A stretch of 29,911 bases of DNA from a virus: positions 1-29,911 of the IMG/VR virus record IMGVR_UViG_3300032954_000058. One strand, written 5' to 3'. Position numbers and translations under genes: made by a program. Under the pieces are notes generated by a model. It was not told the origin of the DNA. It saw only the letters and a program-made list of their open reading frames with translations, and ran no database searches. Position 1 is the first letter of the stretch, and every line of letters begins with the position of its first letter. Positions 12,908 to 20,754 of the stretch are shown piece by piece.

Positions 12908-14266
12908 ATGAAACTCAATATCACTCGGAAGTCTGACCCGATTTTTACTGCCGAAGGTGGTAAGGCTGTGCATATTACTCCGACGCAGCAATTGCGTCGT
13001 TCTGTTATGTCCTGCCTGCTGTGGGAGGATGAATTTTATGAATCAGGAGAAGATATTACCACCCGAATCAAAAATCTGGTGCAAGTTGTGCCGCCGGTTG
13101 AAGTTGCCCGTATGGCAATCGAAGCACGTACTTCGCAGCACCTTCGCCATGTTCCTTTACTTCTTATGGCTTCTCTCGCCGGAGTTGCCGGTGGTACTTC
13201 TCTTGTGTCTGATACTCTGGCTCAGGTAATTCAGCGCGCTGATGAACTGGCCGAGTTTCTTGCAATCTATGCAAAGGTTAATGGCGTTGAGCCAAAAAAT
13301 CTAAAATCCAAACTTTCGAATCAGGTCCGCAAGGGCCTAGCGAAAGCATTTGTCAAATTCAATGCCTATAGTTTGGCAAAGTACAATCGCGATGGAGTAA
13401 TTACTCTGCGCGACGTGCTGTTTCTTTGCCACGCAAAGCCGCTGAATCCAGAGCAGGCCGCTGTTTGGGCAAAGCTCATCGACAATACTCTGGAATCGCC
13501 GGATACTTGGGAAGTTCAACTGTCTGCCGGTGCAAATAAGAAAGAGACTTTTGAGCGCCTAATCCGCGAAGGCAAGCTGGGATATTTGGCACTGCTGCGC
13601 AATTTGCGCAACATGACTCAGGCAGGTTGTGACTTTCAATTGGTCCGTGATGCAATTATTGCCCGCCAAAACGGTGCGGAAAAGGTTCTGCCTTTCCGTT
13701 ACATTGCCGCTGCAAACGCCGCGCCGCAATTTGCAAACGAACTCAATGTTTCGCTTTTGCAGACAGTTGCTGATTCGCCAGAACTCAAAGGCGAGACCGT
13801 AATTCTTGTCGATAATTCTGGTTCTATGTATCAGAAATTGTCGCAAAAGTCCGATCTCGAACGTATTGACGCTGCCGCTGCACTGGCGTCGATTATTCGC
13901 GGAAATCGTCGCGTCTTTAGCTTTGCCTGGGGTATGCAAGAAGTTGCACCGTATCCAGGGCTTGCAGGTGTTACTGCGATCAAGAACACACCGTCCGGTG
14001 GGACGCGGCTATTTGAGTCGATTGAACAGATTAATAGCACAATCCCGTATGAACGTATTATTGTGATTACGGACGAACAGGCTTTTGGCTATGGCCAGAG
14101 CGGTTGTCCGAAGCCGCTGCCGGGAACTAAAGGCTATATGATTAACGTCGCTAGTGCCAAAAATGGCGTCGGCTATGGCGAATGGAATCATATTGACGGA
14201 TTTTCGGAAAACGTCATCCGTTGGATTCTGGCTCTCGAAGAAGAAACTGCTGGCGGGACTGTTTAA
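12908..14266 (+). CDS. rsr: Ro60/Rsr homologue (TROVE + vWA domain)
   Basis: A 452-aa protein with the architecture of Ro60. The N-terminal TROVE/HEAT-repeat region (about 1-290) begins with QQLRRSVMSCLLWEDEFYE and includes EARTSQHLRHVPLLLM, typical of the family. It is followed by a von Willebrand A domain with an intact MIDAS, DNSGS at residues 302-306, and an ITDEQ segment. Ro binds Y RNAs and misfolded RNA ends; bacterial Rsr works with PNPase or other nucleases in RNA decay and maturation. It is slightly shorter than vertebrate Ro60 (about 540 aa). Start supported by GCAGGAAAACC. The four Y RNA-like elements lie directly upstream. Confidence 0.9.
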   Translation: MKLNITRKSDPIFTAEGGKAVHITPTQQLRRSVMSCLLWEDEFYESGEDITTRIKNLVQVVPPVEVARMAIEARTSQHLRHVPLLLMASLAGVAGGTSLVSDTLAQVIQRADELAEFLAIYAKVNGVEPKNLKSKLSNQVRKGLAKAFVKFNAYSLAKYNRDGVITLRDVLFLCHAKPLNPEQAAVWAKLIDNTLESPDTWEVQLSAGANKKETFERLIREGKLGYLALLRNLRNMTQAGCDFQLVRDAIIARQNGAEKVLPFRYIAAANAAPQFANELNVSLLQTVADSPELKGETVILVDNSGSMYQKLSQKSDLERIDAAAALASIIRGNRRVFSFAWGMQEVAPYPGLAGVTAIKNTPSGGTRLFESIEQINSTIPYERIIVITDEQAFGYGQSGCPKPLPGTKGYMINVASAKNGVGYGEWNHIDGFSENVIRWILALEEETAGGTV

Positions 14267-14268
14267 TT

Positions 14269-14499
14269 ATGCTTGGACTTCTGGCCCTACTAGGAATTTT
14301 AATCCTGGTAGGGTTTCTTGCGTGTTTAGTTCTGCGGGCTCTTGCGTTTCTTGCAGGCATTGCCTTTTCAATTATTTGTTACATCCTTTTGGGCTGGTTT
14401 TTGATCTTTCTTTTGCATGTGATCTTAAGCCCACACTTTCAGGTTTTGCTTTCTCAATCTGAGAGTTATTTCAACAACTTTATTTTATGGCAACAATAA
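14269..14499 (+). CDS. Small membrane protein, two hydrophobic segments (76 aa)
   Basis: ATG 14269 lies 2 bp after the Ro60 stop. The product is almost entirely hydrophobic up to about residue 50 (LGLLALLGILILVGFLACLV, then LAFLAGIAFSIICYILLGWF), giving two or three membrane helices, then a polar tail. It could be a phage membrane protein co-expressed with Ro60, but I do not recognise it. The frame is open upstream through the Ro60 gene. It overlaps the next gene by 13 bp. Confidence 0.6.
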   Translation: MLGLLALLGILILVGFLACLVLRALAFLAGIAFSIICYILLGWFLIFLLHVILSPHFQVLLSQSESYFNNFILWQQ

Positions 14500-14846
14500 C
14501 ACTAAGTTCTCTGACCTTTTCTGCACCGGATAGATTTAAGGCCGGAGACAAACTTTCTGTTTCAGATGCAAAAGTTTTGAATTTTCTCTGGCGAGAGAAG
14601 GCGGAAAAAGAACTAAAGAAATATGTTAGTCTTTTTCCTTTTGCATCTAAAGCAGATTTAGAAATGCAGCTCGAATTTGTGACCCTGGATTCAGGGCCTT
14701 CGGTTTGGGAACTGCAATTAGAAATGATAAAGAGAATGAAGGAAAAACATCTTCCTCCCACCGAGGCCGCAATCGAGGCCGACAAATATCTCCACGCAAA
14801 GCATGTTGTTGTTATACAAATTCTTTCGCGATTTAACAAATCCTGA
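14487..14846 (+). CDS. Conserved phage protein, GxxLxxxxAxxLN...E type (119 aa)
   Basis: A 119-aa protein beginning with beta residues, then FKAGDKLSVSDAKVLNFLWREKAEKELKK. The 'G..l...eA..LN....E' region matches a recurrent small phage protein family of unknown function. The rest is helical and charged (LEMIKRMKEKHLPPTEAAIEADKYL). It starts inside the previous gene, so it may be coupled to it. Confidence 0.6.
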   Translation: MATITLSSLTFSAPDRFKAGDKLSVSDAKVLNFLWREKAEKELKKYVSLFPFASKADLEMQLEFVTLDSGPSVWELQLEMIKRMKEKHLPPTEAAIEADKYLHAKHVVVIQILSRFNKS

Positions 14847-14879
14847 ATCAGGGAGACTGGACAATATCAGTATGAAATA

Positions 14880-15173
14880 ATGAGTCTACTTTCCGACCAA
14901 GCAAGTCTAATTCTCCATTCCGCCGTTGAGGCGAAGATTGGAATCATTGTCCAGTTTGAATTTGCTGAAGGACAAAAATTGTCACTTTACCAGGTGACAA
15001 GATACTTATACAAAATGCGGAAAGAACTGAACCTGCCGTTTATTACCATGCGAGCAAGTCCAGACAATCCAGACACCGAACTGTGGCTTTTTAAAACTCA
15101 GAGGGATGATACTGACGAAGACAAATACAGTGTCTCACATCGTCAAGCCCCAGAAGCAGGGGAGATTGATTGA
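14880..15173 (+). CDS. Hypothetical phage protein (97 aa)
   Basis: Not recognised. A 97-aa protein with an N-terminal helix (SDQASLILHSAVEAKIG), beta segments (IGIIVQFEFAEGQK) and a helix around LYQVTRYLYKMRKELN. It overlaps the next gene by 4 bp (ATGA), suggesting coupled expression with an RHH-like protein. Confidence 0.55.
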   Translation: MSLLSDQASLILHSAVEAKIGIIVQFEFAEGQKLSLYQVTRYLYKMRKELNLPFITMRASPDNPDTELWLFKTQRDDTDEDKYSVSHRQAPEAGEID

Positions 15174-15355
15174 TGCCAAGACTCAGCGACGAACCACTTT
15201 TGCGTATGCAGGTTAGAATTTATCGCAAAGATCATGCAAGACTTTCTGCATTGTTTGGCGATAACATTGGCTTAAATGAAGGAATTAGAAAGATCATTCG
15301 TTTGTTTCTTGACCAGGCCGAATCCAAAATCGAAAACGAAGTTAAAAAACAATAA
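15170..15355 (+). CDS. Ribbon-helix-helix-like DNA-binding protein (61 aa)
   Basis: A 61-aa protein: MQVRIYRKDHARLSALFG (N-terminal strand and helix), then NIGLNEGIRKIIRLFLDQAE (second helix with an Asn at its cap). Size and pattern fit the ribbon-helix-helix fold (Arc/MetJ/CopG-like), which binds DNA as a dimer. It may be an early transcription regulator. It overlaps the previous gene at ATGA. Confidence 0.6.
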   Translation: MMPRLSDEPLLRMQVRIYRKDHARLSALFGDNIGLNEGIRKIIRLFLDQAESKIENEVKKQ

Positions 15356-15414
15356 ACTCTGTTCAAAGAACGCCAGTCTTATTTCAACGCACCGCTTCCT
15401 GAGAAGGTTAAAAT

Positions 15415-15651
15415 ATGTCATCAAGCTCTGCGCTCGGTCCTACGGCCTTGCAAAAGAATATTCAATATATCCTTGCCTGCAAGCATCAGAGACTTGCTTT
15501 AGAAATCTTCTGTAAGACTCCGAAATGGCAAATAAAGAAACGCGATCGTCGCTATTCCCTCTGGCAGAGTAAAGCCGCCAAAGCACATCAACTAGAAGTT
15601 ATGTATATTCTTTTTGATGAAGAAAAACCTACCTTACAGGTACAGGCTTAA
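15415..15651 (+). CDS. Hypothetical basic phage protein (78 aa)
   Basis: Not recognised. A basic 78-aa protein (KTPKWQIKKRDRRYSLWQSKAA in the middle), without a membrane segment. Its leader GAGAAGGTTAAAAT has a modest GAGAAGG Shine-Dalgarno. The frame is clean but support is only length and spacing. Confidence 0.45.
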   Translation: MSSSSALGPTALQKNIQYILACKHQRLALEIFCKTPKWQIKKRDRRYSLWQSKAAKAHQLEVMYILFDEEKPTLQVQA

Positions 15652-15665
15652 ACCAAAAATTAAAC

Positions 15666-15705
15666 GCAGAGACTAATTTCTTTCTGCAGAGACTAATTTC
15701 TTTCT
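15666..15705. repeat. Perfect tandem 20-bp duplication
   Basis: Two identical 20-mers, GCAGAGACTAATTTCTTTCT, at 15666-15685 and 15686-15705, in the leader of the next gene. Being identical they look recent, and slippage here could alter the spacing of the leader. Confidence 0.85.
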
Positions 15706-15715
15706 GGAGCTAACT

Positions 15716-16219
15716 ATGAACATCGAACGTATGGAACAAATAGTCCGGGTTTTGCATGAAGTCAGTGCAAAGCACAAACGCTTTAGCCTTTCCACATGGC
15801 ATATGGATGGACCGTGTGGAACAACTTGTTGTGCTATCGGTTGGGCAGCCGAAGACTCTTGGCATCAGGCGCAGGGACTTGGCAATTGCTTTGTTGCCGA
15901 CTATCATACTTTTCCTGTCGGTATGCCAGTCTTTACTAACGCCGAAGGAATTGAACTTTCCGGCTTTGCAGCCGCTGCCGAATACCTGGACATTACTTAC
16001 GAAATGACGCAGGAACTATTCTCGGTCGTTTACTACAAACCGGCTTATGGATTTTCGGAAATCCGGCCCGAAGACGTAATCGCCAAGATCAATAAATATC
16101 TTCTGGCCGAAAAGGCCAAGGCAAAAGCAAAGCCAGAGCCGAAAAACGAAGATATTTTTATCTTTCCCCGAGCCGAAATCGTCCCACAACCGCCGATTTA
16201 TGTGGATGAATTGGTTTAA
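15716..16219 (+). CDS. CGTTCCAIG-motif phage protein, copy 3 (167 aa)
   Basis: A dispersed paralogue of the pair at 8030-8801. It starts MNIERMEQIVRVL like copy 2 and has CGTTCCAIGWAAEDS in the Cys region, a form (CGTxxCxIGWA) common in phages. It is longer because of a C-terminal extension rich in KAKAK and PQPP. ATG 15716 follows CTGGAGCTAACT, a strong GGAG Shine-Dalgarno. Function unknown. Confidence 0.65.
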   Translation: MNIERMEQIVRVLHEVSAKHKRFSLSTWHMDGPCGTTCCAIGWAAEDSWHQAQGLGNCFVADYHTFPVGMPVFTNAEGIELSGFAAAAEYLDITYEMTQELFSVVYYKPAYGFSEIRPEDVIAKINKYLLAEKAKAKAKPEPKNEDIFIFPRAEIVPQPPIYVDELV

Positions 16220-16240
16220 CTTCAAATCTAGGACATGATT

Positions 16241-16606
16241 ATGCCAGAAGAAAAACAAGAACCTGTCCCGCATGGACAGGAATTAGACTTGGATTTGGGG
16301 TCTGAGATTAAATTCGAGGATGACGAAATTCTTCTGGAAAACTCGCCTCTTGCACAGGCCGATCCCAAGGCTTTAGATGAACTATTTTCGCGAATAGACT
16401 CAAGTCTCAAGCTCGATCAAGTGCCTGATATGCGAGACGTGAGTCTGGTTGTTTTAACTCTCCGGCGACAGAGGCAGAAGTTTCTTTCCGAAGAGGCAAA
16501 TCGGCCAGTCAAAACCCCAGCCGAAAAACGAGCTGCAAAGGCAAAAGATTCGAACAAGCCTATCAAGTCAGTGAAACAAGTCCTAAATCTGGACGATCTA
16601 CTTTAG
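16241..16606 (+). CDS. Conserved phage protein with KxxLNLDDLL tail (121 aa)
   Basis: An acidic N-terminus (LDLDLGSEIKFEDDEI), then LDELFSRIDSSLK and VSLVVLTLRRQRQKFLSEEA, a helix pair that recalls a widespread small phage family ('LF.ri......D...iV...R.qR..f'). A Lys/Ala-rich tail follows, ending in VLNLDDLL, similar to the end of the protein at 774-1217. The alternative ATG at 16235 would add two residues. Function unknown. Confidence 0.6.
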   Translation: MPEEKQEPVPHGQELDLDLGSEIKFEDDEILLENSPLAQADPKALDELFSRIDSSLKLDQVPDMRDVSLVVLTLRRQRQKFLSEEANRPVKTPAEKRAAKAKDSNKPIKSVKQVLNLDDLL

Positions 16607-16616
16607 GAAAACCCCC

Positions 16617-16943
16617 GTGTCTGAATCTGCTACTGAACCGAAATACAGGAAAATCCTTTCAACCATCGCTAATGAGCCAGACGGCCAACTCGATGAATCA
16701 ATTCGACAGCGGCTTCGCATTTTAGCGGAAAAAGAAACATTCAAATCAGACGAATTGCTGGCCATTATGGACGATAGTGTCTATGGCGCGCTCTGCACGG
16801 ATATGGCATTATCTTTTATGCACGCAGTTTGGCTGCTGATTCTGAATGATGAAAATCTTCTTCCACGAGACGCCTTAAACCAAAGGGATTTGTCTTTGCG
16901 TCAATGCAAAATCCAGCCGCCGAGCCAAAGTCATGGCGAATAA
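16617..16943 (+). CDS. Hypothetical phage protein, GTG start (108 aa)
   Basis: Starts at GTG 16617, 10 bp after the previous stop, with TTTAGGAAAA as a Shine-Dalgarno about 7 bases away. A 108-aa helical protein (IRQRLRILAEKETF, LCTDMALSFMHAVWLLIL). Not recognised. It overlaps the next gene by 11 bp. Confidence 0.55.
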   Translation: MSESATEPKYRKILSTIANEPDGQLDESIRQRLRILAEKETFKSDELLAIMDDSVYGALCTDMALSFMHAVWLLILNDENLLPRDALNQRDLSLRQCKIQPPSQSHGE

Positions 16944-17190
16944 TGAAATAACACTTTTTAAACTCTATCCCAGAAAACCTCAAGTTGGCGATAGAATAGA
17001 ATCAATTGGCAACAGTAATTCTGAATTTTCCTTCTTTGAAGGTGATTCGTTCTGTTTTGGTAAGACGTTTGTAATTTCTTTCAAAGAAATTCACTACAAT
17101 CCCGAAGACAACAGTTTTAGCATCGCCATGGAAAAGTCTTGCGTTGAATCTTGGTGGCGTAAAATAGCAGCCCTAATTTTGCAATGGTAA
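16933..17190 (+). CDS. Hypothetical SH3/KOW-like small protein (85 aa)
   Basis: The N-terminal KPQVGDRIESIGNSNSEFSF and central GKTFVISFKEIHY resemble the domain repeated in the 3160 gene (VGDxIxYxG), although the later GDxAEV is missing. It ends in WWRKIAALILQW, a hydrophobic tail. It overlaps both neighbours by a few bases, as part of a coupled run into the nuclease gene. Confidence 0.5.
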   Translation: MANNEITLFKLYPRKPQVGDRIESIGNSNSEFSFFEGDSFCFGKTFVISFKEIHYNPEDNSFSIAMEKSCVESWWRKIAALILQW

Positions 17191-18155
17191 AATCTGTGAC
17201 CGAATCCCAAGTTGTTACTGCAAATAACAAATCTTTCTCGAAGTTTGTGCCAATGCTGCAACTGGCATGGGATTCTACGTCTTTAGGGGCACTTAAAACC
17301 TGCCCTAGATATTATCTCTATAACATAATCTATGGCTACAGCACAAAGGCTGAGAATGTTCATTTAGTCTTTGGTTCGTATCTTCATTCAGCGGTTGAGC
17401 ACTACTATCATTGCAGAGCGAATGGCTTCGACCACAAAACTGCGGTAGAATCTACAACTCTGGCAATGCTTGAAGTAACTTTTGATAAAGTTCTCAAGCG
17501 CCCTTGGTTTAGCGATGAACCTACAAAAAACCGTATGAGTCTGATTCGTGCAGTTGTTTGGTATTTGGACAAACACGAACACGATAACATGACCACGGTG
17601 ATTTTGAAGAATGGCAAGCCTGCTGTTGAATTAAGTTTCCGGCACGAGACTGGCCTAACGACTGATTTAACTGATGAAGAATATTTGCTTTGCGGACATT
17701 TAGATCGCGTAGTTGAGTGGAACGAATCAATCTACGGCATGGACCACAAAACAACTAAGTCCGCAATTTATGACGATTTCTTTCAGAAGTTTTCTCCCGA
17801 CAATCAAATCAGTTTGTATATGCTCTCCGGGCAAGTTGTACTTGATATACCGATGAAGGGTTTTATCATTGATGGGATTCAGGTCGGTGCGACTTTCGCC
17901 AGATTCCAGCGTGGCGTTGTAACAAGAACTAAAAACCAGTTGAACGAGTGGTTTAAGGATTTGCAATTCTGGTTACGCCAGGCCGAAACCTTTGCAGAGC
18001 AAGAGTATTATCCGATGAATGAAAAATCTTGCTCTAATTACGGCGGCTGCCCATATCGACAAGTCTGCGGGGCATCGCCGGAGGCTAGGCCGCAGTTGTT
18101 GCAACACCTATATCATCGCCGAGTTTGGGATCCATTAACCACGCGAGGTGTTTGA
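17184..18155 (+). CDS. PD-(D/E)XK nuclease, RecB/Cas4-like (323 aa)
   Basis: A 323-aa protein with the core of the PD-(D/E)XK superfamily: an N-terminal TCPRYYLYNIIYGY (Cys and Arg/Tyr), FGSYLHSAVEHYY, then GHLD (residues 171-174) and MDHKTTK (D187, K189), which supply the metal-binding acidic residues and the Lys. The C-terminus has C-x6-CPYRQVC, which with the N-terminal Cys matches the iron-sulphur-binding pattern of Cas4/AddB-type nucleases. It likely acts as an exonuclease in phage recombination together with the downstream Sak4-like ATPase and SSB. The start overlaps the previous gene by 7 bp. Confidence 0.8.
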   Translation: MVKSVTESQVVTANNKSFSKFVPMLQLAWDSTSLGALKTCPRYYLYNIIYGYSTKAENVHLVFGSYLHSAVEHYYHCRANGFDHKTAVESTTLAMLEVTFDKVLKRPWFSDEPTKNRMSLIRAVVWYLDKHEHDNMTTVILKNGKPAVELSFRHETGLTTDLTDEEYLLCGHLDRVVEWNESIYGMDHKTTKSAIYDDFFQKFSPDNQISLYMLSGQVVLDIPMKGFIIDGIQVGATFARFQRGVVTRTKNQLNEWFKDLQFWLRQAETFAEQEYYPMNEKSCSNYGGCPYRQVCGASPEARPQLLQHLYHRRVWDPLTTRGV

Positions 18156-18358
18156 TGCTCGAAACTACAATTGTTTTCCAGCACAAAGTCAGACCAGACT
18201 ATTGTTTTACTCCTGGCGACAGACTACTGATTAACTCAGAGCTTGTCGAAATAGTAAGCGCAAACTACAATTCGGAAAAGAACGAAACTGTGATTTCAGT
18301 GAAAACCGTTACCAAAAGAACCGCACCAATACGCATGGGCGAGGTAGATGATGTTTAG
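18155..18358 (+). CDS. Hypothetical small protein, KOW-like (67 aa)
   Basis: ATG 18155 overlaps the nuclease stop (TGATG). A 67-aa beta-rich protein: CFTPGDRLLINSELVEIVSA resembles a small barrel beginning (PGDxLxI), followed by ETVISVKTVTKR. It overlaps the next gene by 8 bp. Function unknown. Confidence 0.5.
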   Translation: MLETTIVFQHKVRPDYCFTPGDRLLINSELVEIVSANYNSEKNETVISVKTVTKRTAPIRMGEVDDV

Positions 18359-18515
18359 ACTTTTCCGATGGCTAATTACTGGCGATGGCCACAGGCACAG
18401 GTATGAAATCATAAGCCATGTCAAAGAATGTGAAAGTAAAAACAGTTTGCCTTTGTCAGTAAAATATGTTCTTCAATGCAAAGTCTGCGGCAAAATCAAA
18501 ATAACAAAACTTTAA
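18351..18515 (+). CDS. Small zinc-knuckle-type phage protein (54 aa)
   Basis: A 54-residue ORF with start inside the previous gene (ATGATGTTTAG). It begins MFRLFRWLITGDGHRHRYEI and ends LQCKVCGKIKITKL; the final CxxCGK knuckle plus upstream His and Cys could bind one zinc. This layout (Trp/His-rich start, CxxCG near the end) is familiar from tiny phage proteins. Next ATG is 9 bp downstream behind AAGGAAATCC. Confidence 0.55.
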   Translation: MFRLFRWLITGDGHRHRYEIISHVKECESKNSLPLSVKYVLQCKVCGKIKITKL

Positions 18516-18524
18516 GGAAATCCA

Positions 18525-18818
18525 ATGCCCTATGTTACCCAAACGTTAAGGGACGAAATCGACGAAGAAATAATTCACCTCGTTCGTAGGCTTAAAGTCC
18601 TGGCCCAAGATAAACAACGTGCCGGAGTTCTGAACTATACCATCACTCAGATTTTAACCACGTTCTATCAACTGCCGCATAAACAAAGTTACGCGGTTTA
18701 TAACGAACTTGTTGGTGTTCTTGAATCCTGCAAATTGGAATTTTATTCGACATTCGTTTCGGCCTATGAAGAATTGAAATCGCAAGAAAACGGGCCAATC
18801 GTGGGCCTAAATCTTTAA
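18525..18818 (+). CDS. Hypothetical helical phage protein (97 aa)
   Basis: A 97-aa helical protein (TLRDEIDEEIIHLVRRLKVL, then NYTITQILTTFYQL). The spacing 'g.lNYtiT.i......' is one I associate with small conserved phage proteins in replication modules, but no function is known. Shine-Dalgarno AAGGAAATCC precedes the ATG. Confidence 0.6.
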   Translation: MPYVTQTLRDEIDEEIIHLVRRLKVLAQDKQRAGVLNYTITQILTTFYQLPHKQSYAVYNELVGVLESCKLEFYSTFVSAYEELKSQENGPIVGLNL

Positions 18819-18828
18819 GGAAAAGATT

Positions 18829-19083
18829 ATGCACAAACGCTGGACCAAACCCCGCCGCGCCCGGAACTCGAAGAAGGTTAATTCTGGCTTTGTCATAGAT
18901 GCAAAATCTGGGCGCTATGCTTTGGTTATGCGCTACGCGAGCTTTGCATCTTTTAGAGAATTTGCCACAGTTGAAGAAGCTAGAAAATTTGCAGTTAAAC
19001 GCTACGAGAAGGTTCAGGGCTTAATGTCTGCCTGGCATATCAAAGATATGCGGAAAAATACTATAGTCTGGAGTAATGGCTGA
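18829..19083 (+). CDS. Hypothetical basic phage protein (84 aa)
   Basis: A basic 84-aa protein starting MHKRWTKPRRARNSKK, then beta strands (GRYALVMRYASFASF) and a helix (VEEARKFAVKRYEKVQ). It could bind nucleic acid. Leader TAAGGAAAAGATT. It overlaps the Sak4-like gene by one base (TGATGGG junction), consistent with one operon. Confidence 0.55.
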   Translation: MHKRWTKPRRARNSKKVNSGFVIDAKSGRYALVMRYASFASFREFATVEEARKFAVKRYEKVQGLMSAWHIKDMRKNTIVWSNG

Positions 19084-20030
19084 TGGGTTTTCTCGATGAA
19101 GTAACTGATGAACCAGTCAAGGCTCTGATTCTGGGCGATAGCGGAGCAGGTAAATCTGGCTCTTTGGCGTCTTTGGTTTTGGCAGGCTACAAACTTCATA
19201 TTTTGGATTTGGATAAAGGCGTTGCGATTTTGCGCAATTTGCTTTCATCGCCAAATTCGCCTTATGCCAAATATGCAAAAGAACATAATATCAATGTCAA
19301 TGAATTGGTTTATTCAATTCCGCTGACTGAGAAGTTTAAGATGGTTGGCGGACGTGCTGTTCCATTGACCGCGCAAGCGTGGAGCAAGGCAACAGGGGCG
19401 CTGGAAAAGTTTAAGATAGGCGAACTAGATTTAGGGAATATAGGCAATTGGGGACTAGATACGGTCCTAGTAATCGATTCTCTGACCATGCTAGGCTTTG
19501 CGGCACTGTGGAACGTACAGGCCCTAAACAACCGCCTGGGCGCTGACTTTTCCGGCTACGACTGGCAAAGAGACGTAGGTTTGGCTCAAAGCTCGATGGA
19601 AAGACTTTTGCAACTTCTTCAATCTAATAACGTAAATTGTCACGTTGTTGTGATTTCGCATATTACCTTTGTTGATGACTCGAAAGGCGTTGCTGTTGCA
19701 CCGAGCCGTGATCCCGAAGCGCCAAACATTCAGGTCAGAGGTTATCCCTCTGCTATTGGCCGTTCTCTGTCACAACGCCTCGGGCGCTACTTCAACAATT
19801 CATTTCAGGTGGATATTCAGGGTTCTGGGACAGGAGCTAGAAGATATATCTATACCTTCCCGCCGAGCAATATCTTGGTCAAGTCGTCAGCGCCCTATGC
19901 GCTTAAGCAGAAATATTCGATCGAAACCGGACTTGCGGAAATCTTTGCGGCGCTCAGAGGGCAGAATCCACCGCAAGAAATGATTAACAAATCAACAGCA
20001 GAAAATTGGGCTAAGGTTGTAAAACTGTGA
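19083..20030 (+). CDS. Sak4-like RecA-fold ATPase (315 aa)
   Basis: A 315-aa RecA-like NTPase. Walker A is GDSGAGKS (residues 18-25), Walker B is TVLVIDSLT (about 119-127), and HVVVISHI fits the strand that follows. Size and motifs match the AAA_24/Sak4 group of phage single-strand annealing and recombination ATPases, which act on ssDNA with an SSB. The SSB-like gene lies two genes downstream and a nuclease four genes upstream, which supports a recombination/replication role. It overlaps the next gene (GTGA). Confidence 0.8.
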   Translation: MGFLDEVTDEPVKALILGDSGAGKSGSLASLVLAGYKLHILDLDKGVAILRNLLSSPNSPYAKYAKEHNINVNELVYSIPLTEKFKMVGGRAVPLTAQAWSKATGALEKFKIGELDLGNIGNWGLDTVLVIDSLTMLGFAALWNVQALNNRLGADFSGYDWQRDVGLAQSSMERLLQLLQSNNVNCHVVVISHITFVDDSKGVAVAPSRDPEAPNIQVRGYPSAIGRSLSQRLGRYFNNSFQVDIQGSGTGARRYIYTFPPSNILVKSSAPYALKQKYSIETGLAEIFAALRGQNPPQEMINKSTAENWAKVVKL

Positions 20031-20251
20031 CCAACCCTGAAACAATTATAGAAGAAGTTCCTGAACCTAAATACTTGGGCGACGGAGTTTATGCAGTATT
20101 CGATGGATTTCAGATTTGGGTCAAAACCCAGAGGGAAATTCATTCTACTGAATCAGTTGCGCTTGAACCAAATGTTTTTGCGGAACTGTTAGCATATGCC
20201 GAAAGTGTTTGGCATATAAAAATTACTGTAACCAAGGAGCCAACTGAATGA
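20027..20251 (+). CDS. Conserved phage protein, YLGDGVYAxxDGxxI type (74 aa)
   Basis: GTG start at 20027 overlaps the ATPase stop (GTGA). The 74-aa product has YLGDGVYAVFDGFQIWVKTQ and VALEPNVFAELLAYA, the hallmark of a very common small phage protein of unknown function ('YlgDgvya..Dg..i.L.......i.Lep.v...L'). Confidence 0.7.
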   Translation: MTNPETIIEEVPEPKYLGDGVYAVFDGFQIWVKTQREIHSTESVALEPNVFAELLAYAESVWHIKITVTKEPTE

Positions 20252-20325
20252 AGACCTAAAAATTTTTCCTCTCCCTCTTTCTCAACACATAATATACGTC
20301 TTTTCTTGAAAGAAAAATCTACATC
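20252..20325. other. Short AT-rich spacer, possible promoter
   Basis: A 74-bp gap before the SSB-like gene, AT-rich, with CATAATATAC (about 20287-20296), which resembles a -10 box. No matching -35 at good spacing is clear, so the promoter is only a possibility. Confidence 0.25.
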
Positions 20326-20754
20326 ATGGCAACAGTTAATGTGCGCGAACTTCTTTCTCGTCCATCAAACACTGTGGAACGTCCCCCGGTTCTCCCGGCA
20401 GGACATTTTGAAGGTTCTGTTTTGCGCTTTGAGTTTGGCAAATCCGGCCAAAAAAAGACTCCGCAGGTGACATTTTTCTTCTCGGTCTCCGGGGCGACAA
20501 GTGACGTGGACGAAGAAGATGTTGTTGGAATTAATTTCCAGCGTGTCGAACTTCGGCAGGTTTTTTACCTGACTGACAAGGCGCTTTATCGGCTGGTGGA
20601 TTTTCTGGATGCAGTCCAGGGTGAATCTACGGAAAACATCGACGACCGGATTAATGAACTTCCGGGCACTGCTGTTATCATTGGCGTTCGTCAGCGGCTT
20701 AACGACGACGGTGAAGCTACTGGCAACGACGTGACAACTGTCACAATGGGCTAA
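20326..20754 (+). CDS. Single-stranded DNA-binding protein-like (142 aa)
   Basis: A 142-aa beta-rich protein with LPAGHFEGSVLRFEFGKSGQ, then TPQVTFFFSVSG, then VFYLTDKALYRLVDFLDAV and a final hydrophobic strand region. This is the pattern of the phage SSB-like proteins encoded next to Sak4-type ATPases (OB-fold). It would coat ssDNA and help load the ATPase. A terminator follows, so this may be the last gene of its operon. Confidence 0.7.
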   Translation: MATVNVRELLSRPSNTVERPPVLPAGHFEGSVLRFEFGKSGQKKTPQVTFFFSVSGATSDVDEEDVVGINFQRVELRQVFYLTDKALYRLVDFLDAVQGESTENIDDRINELPGTAVIIGVRQRLNDDGEATGNDVTTVTMG

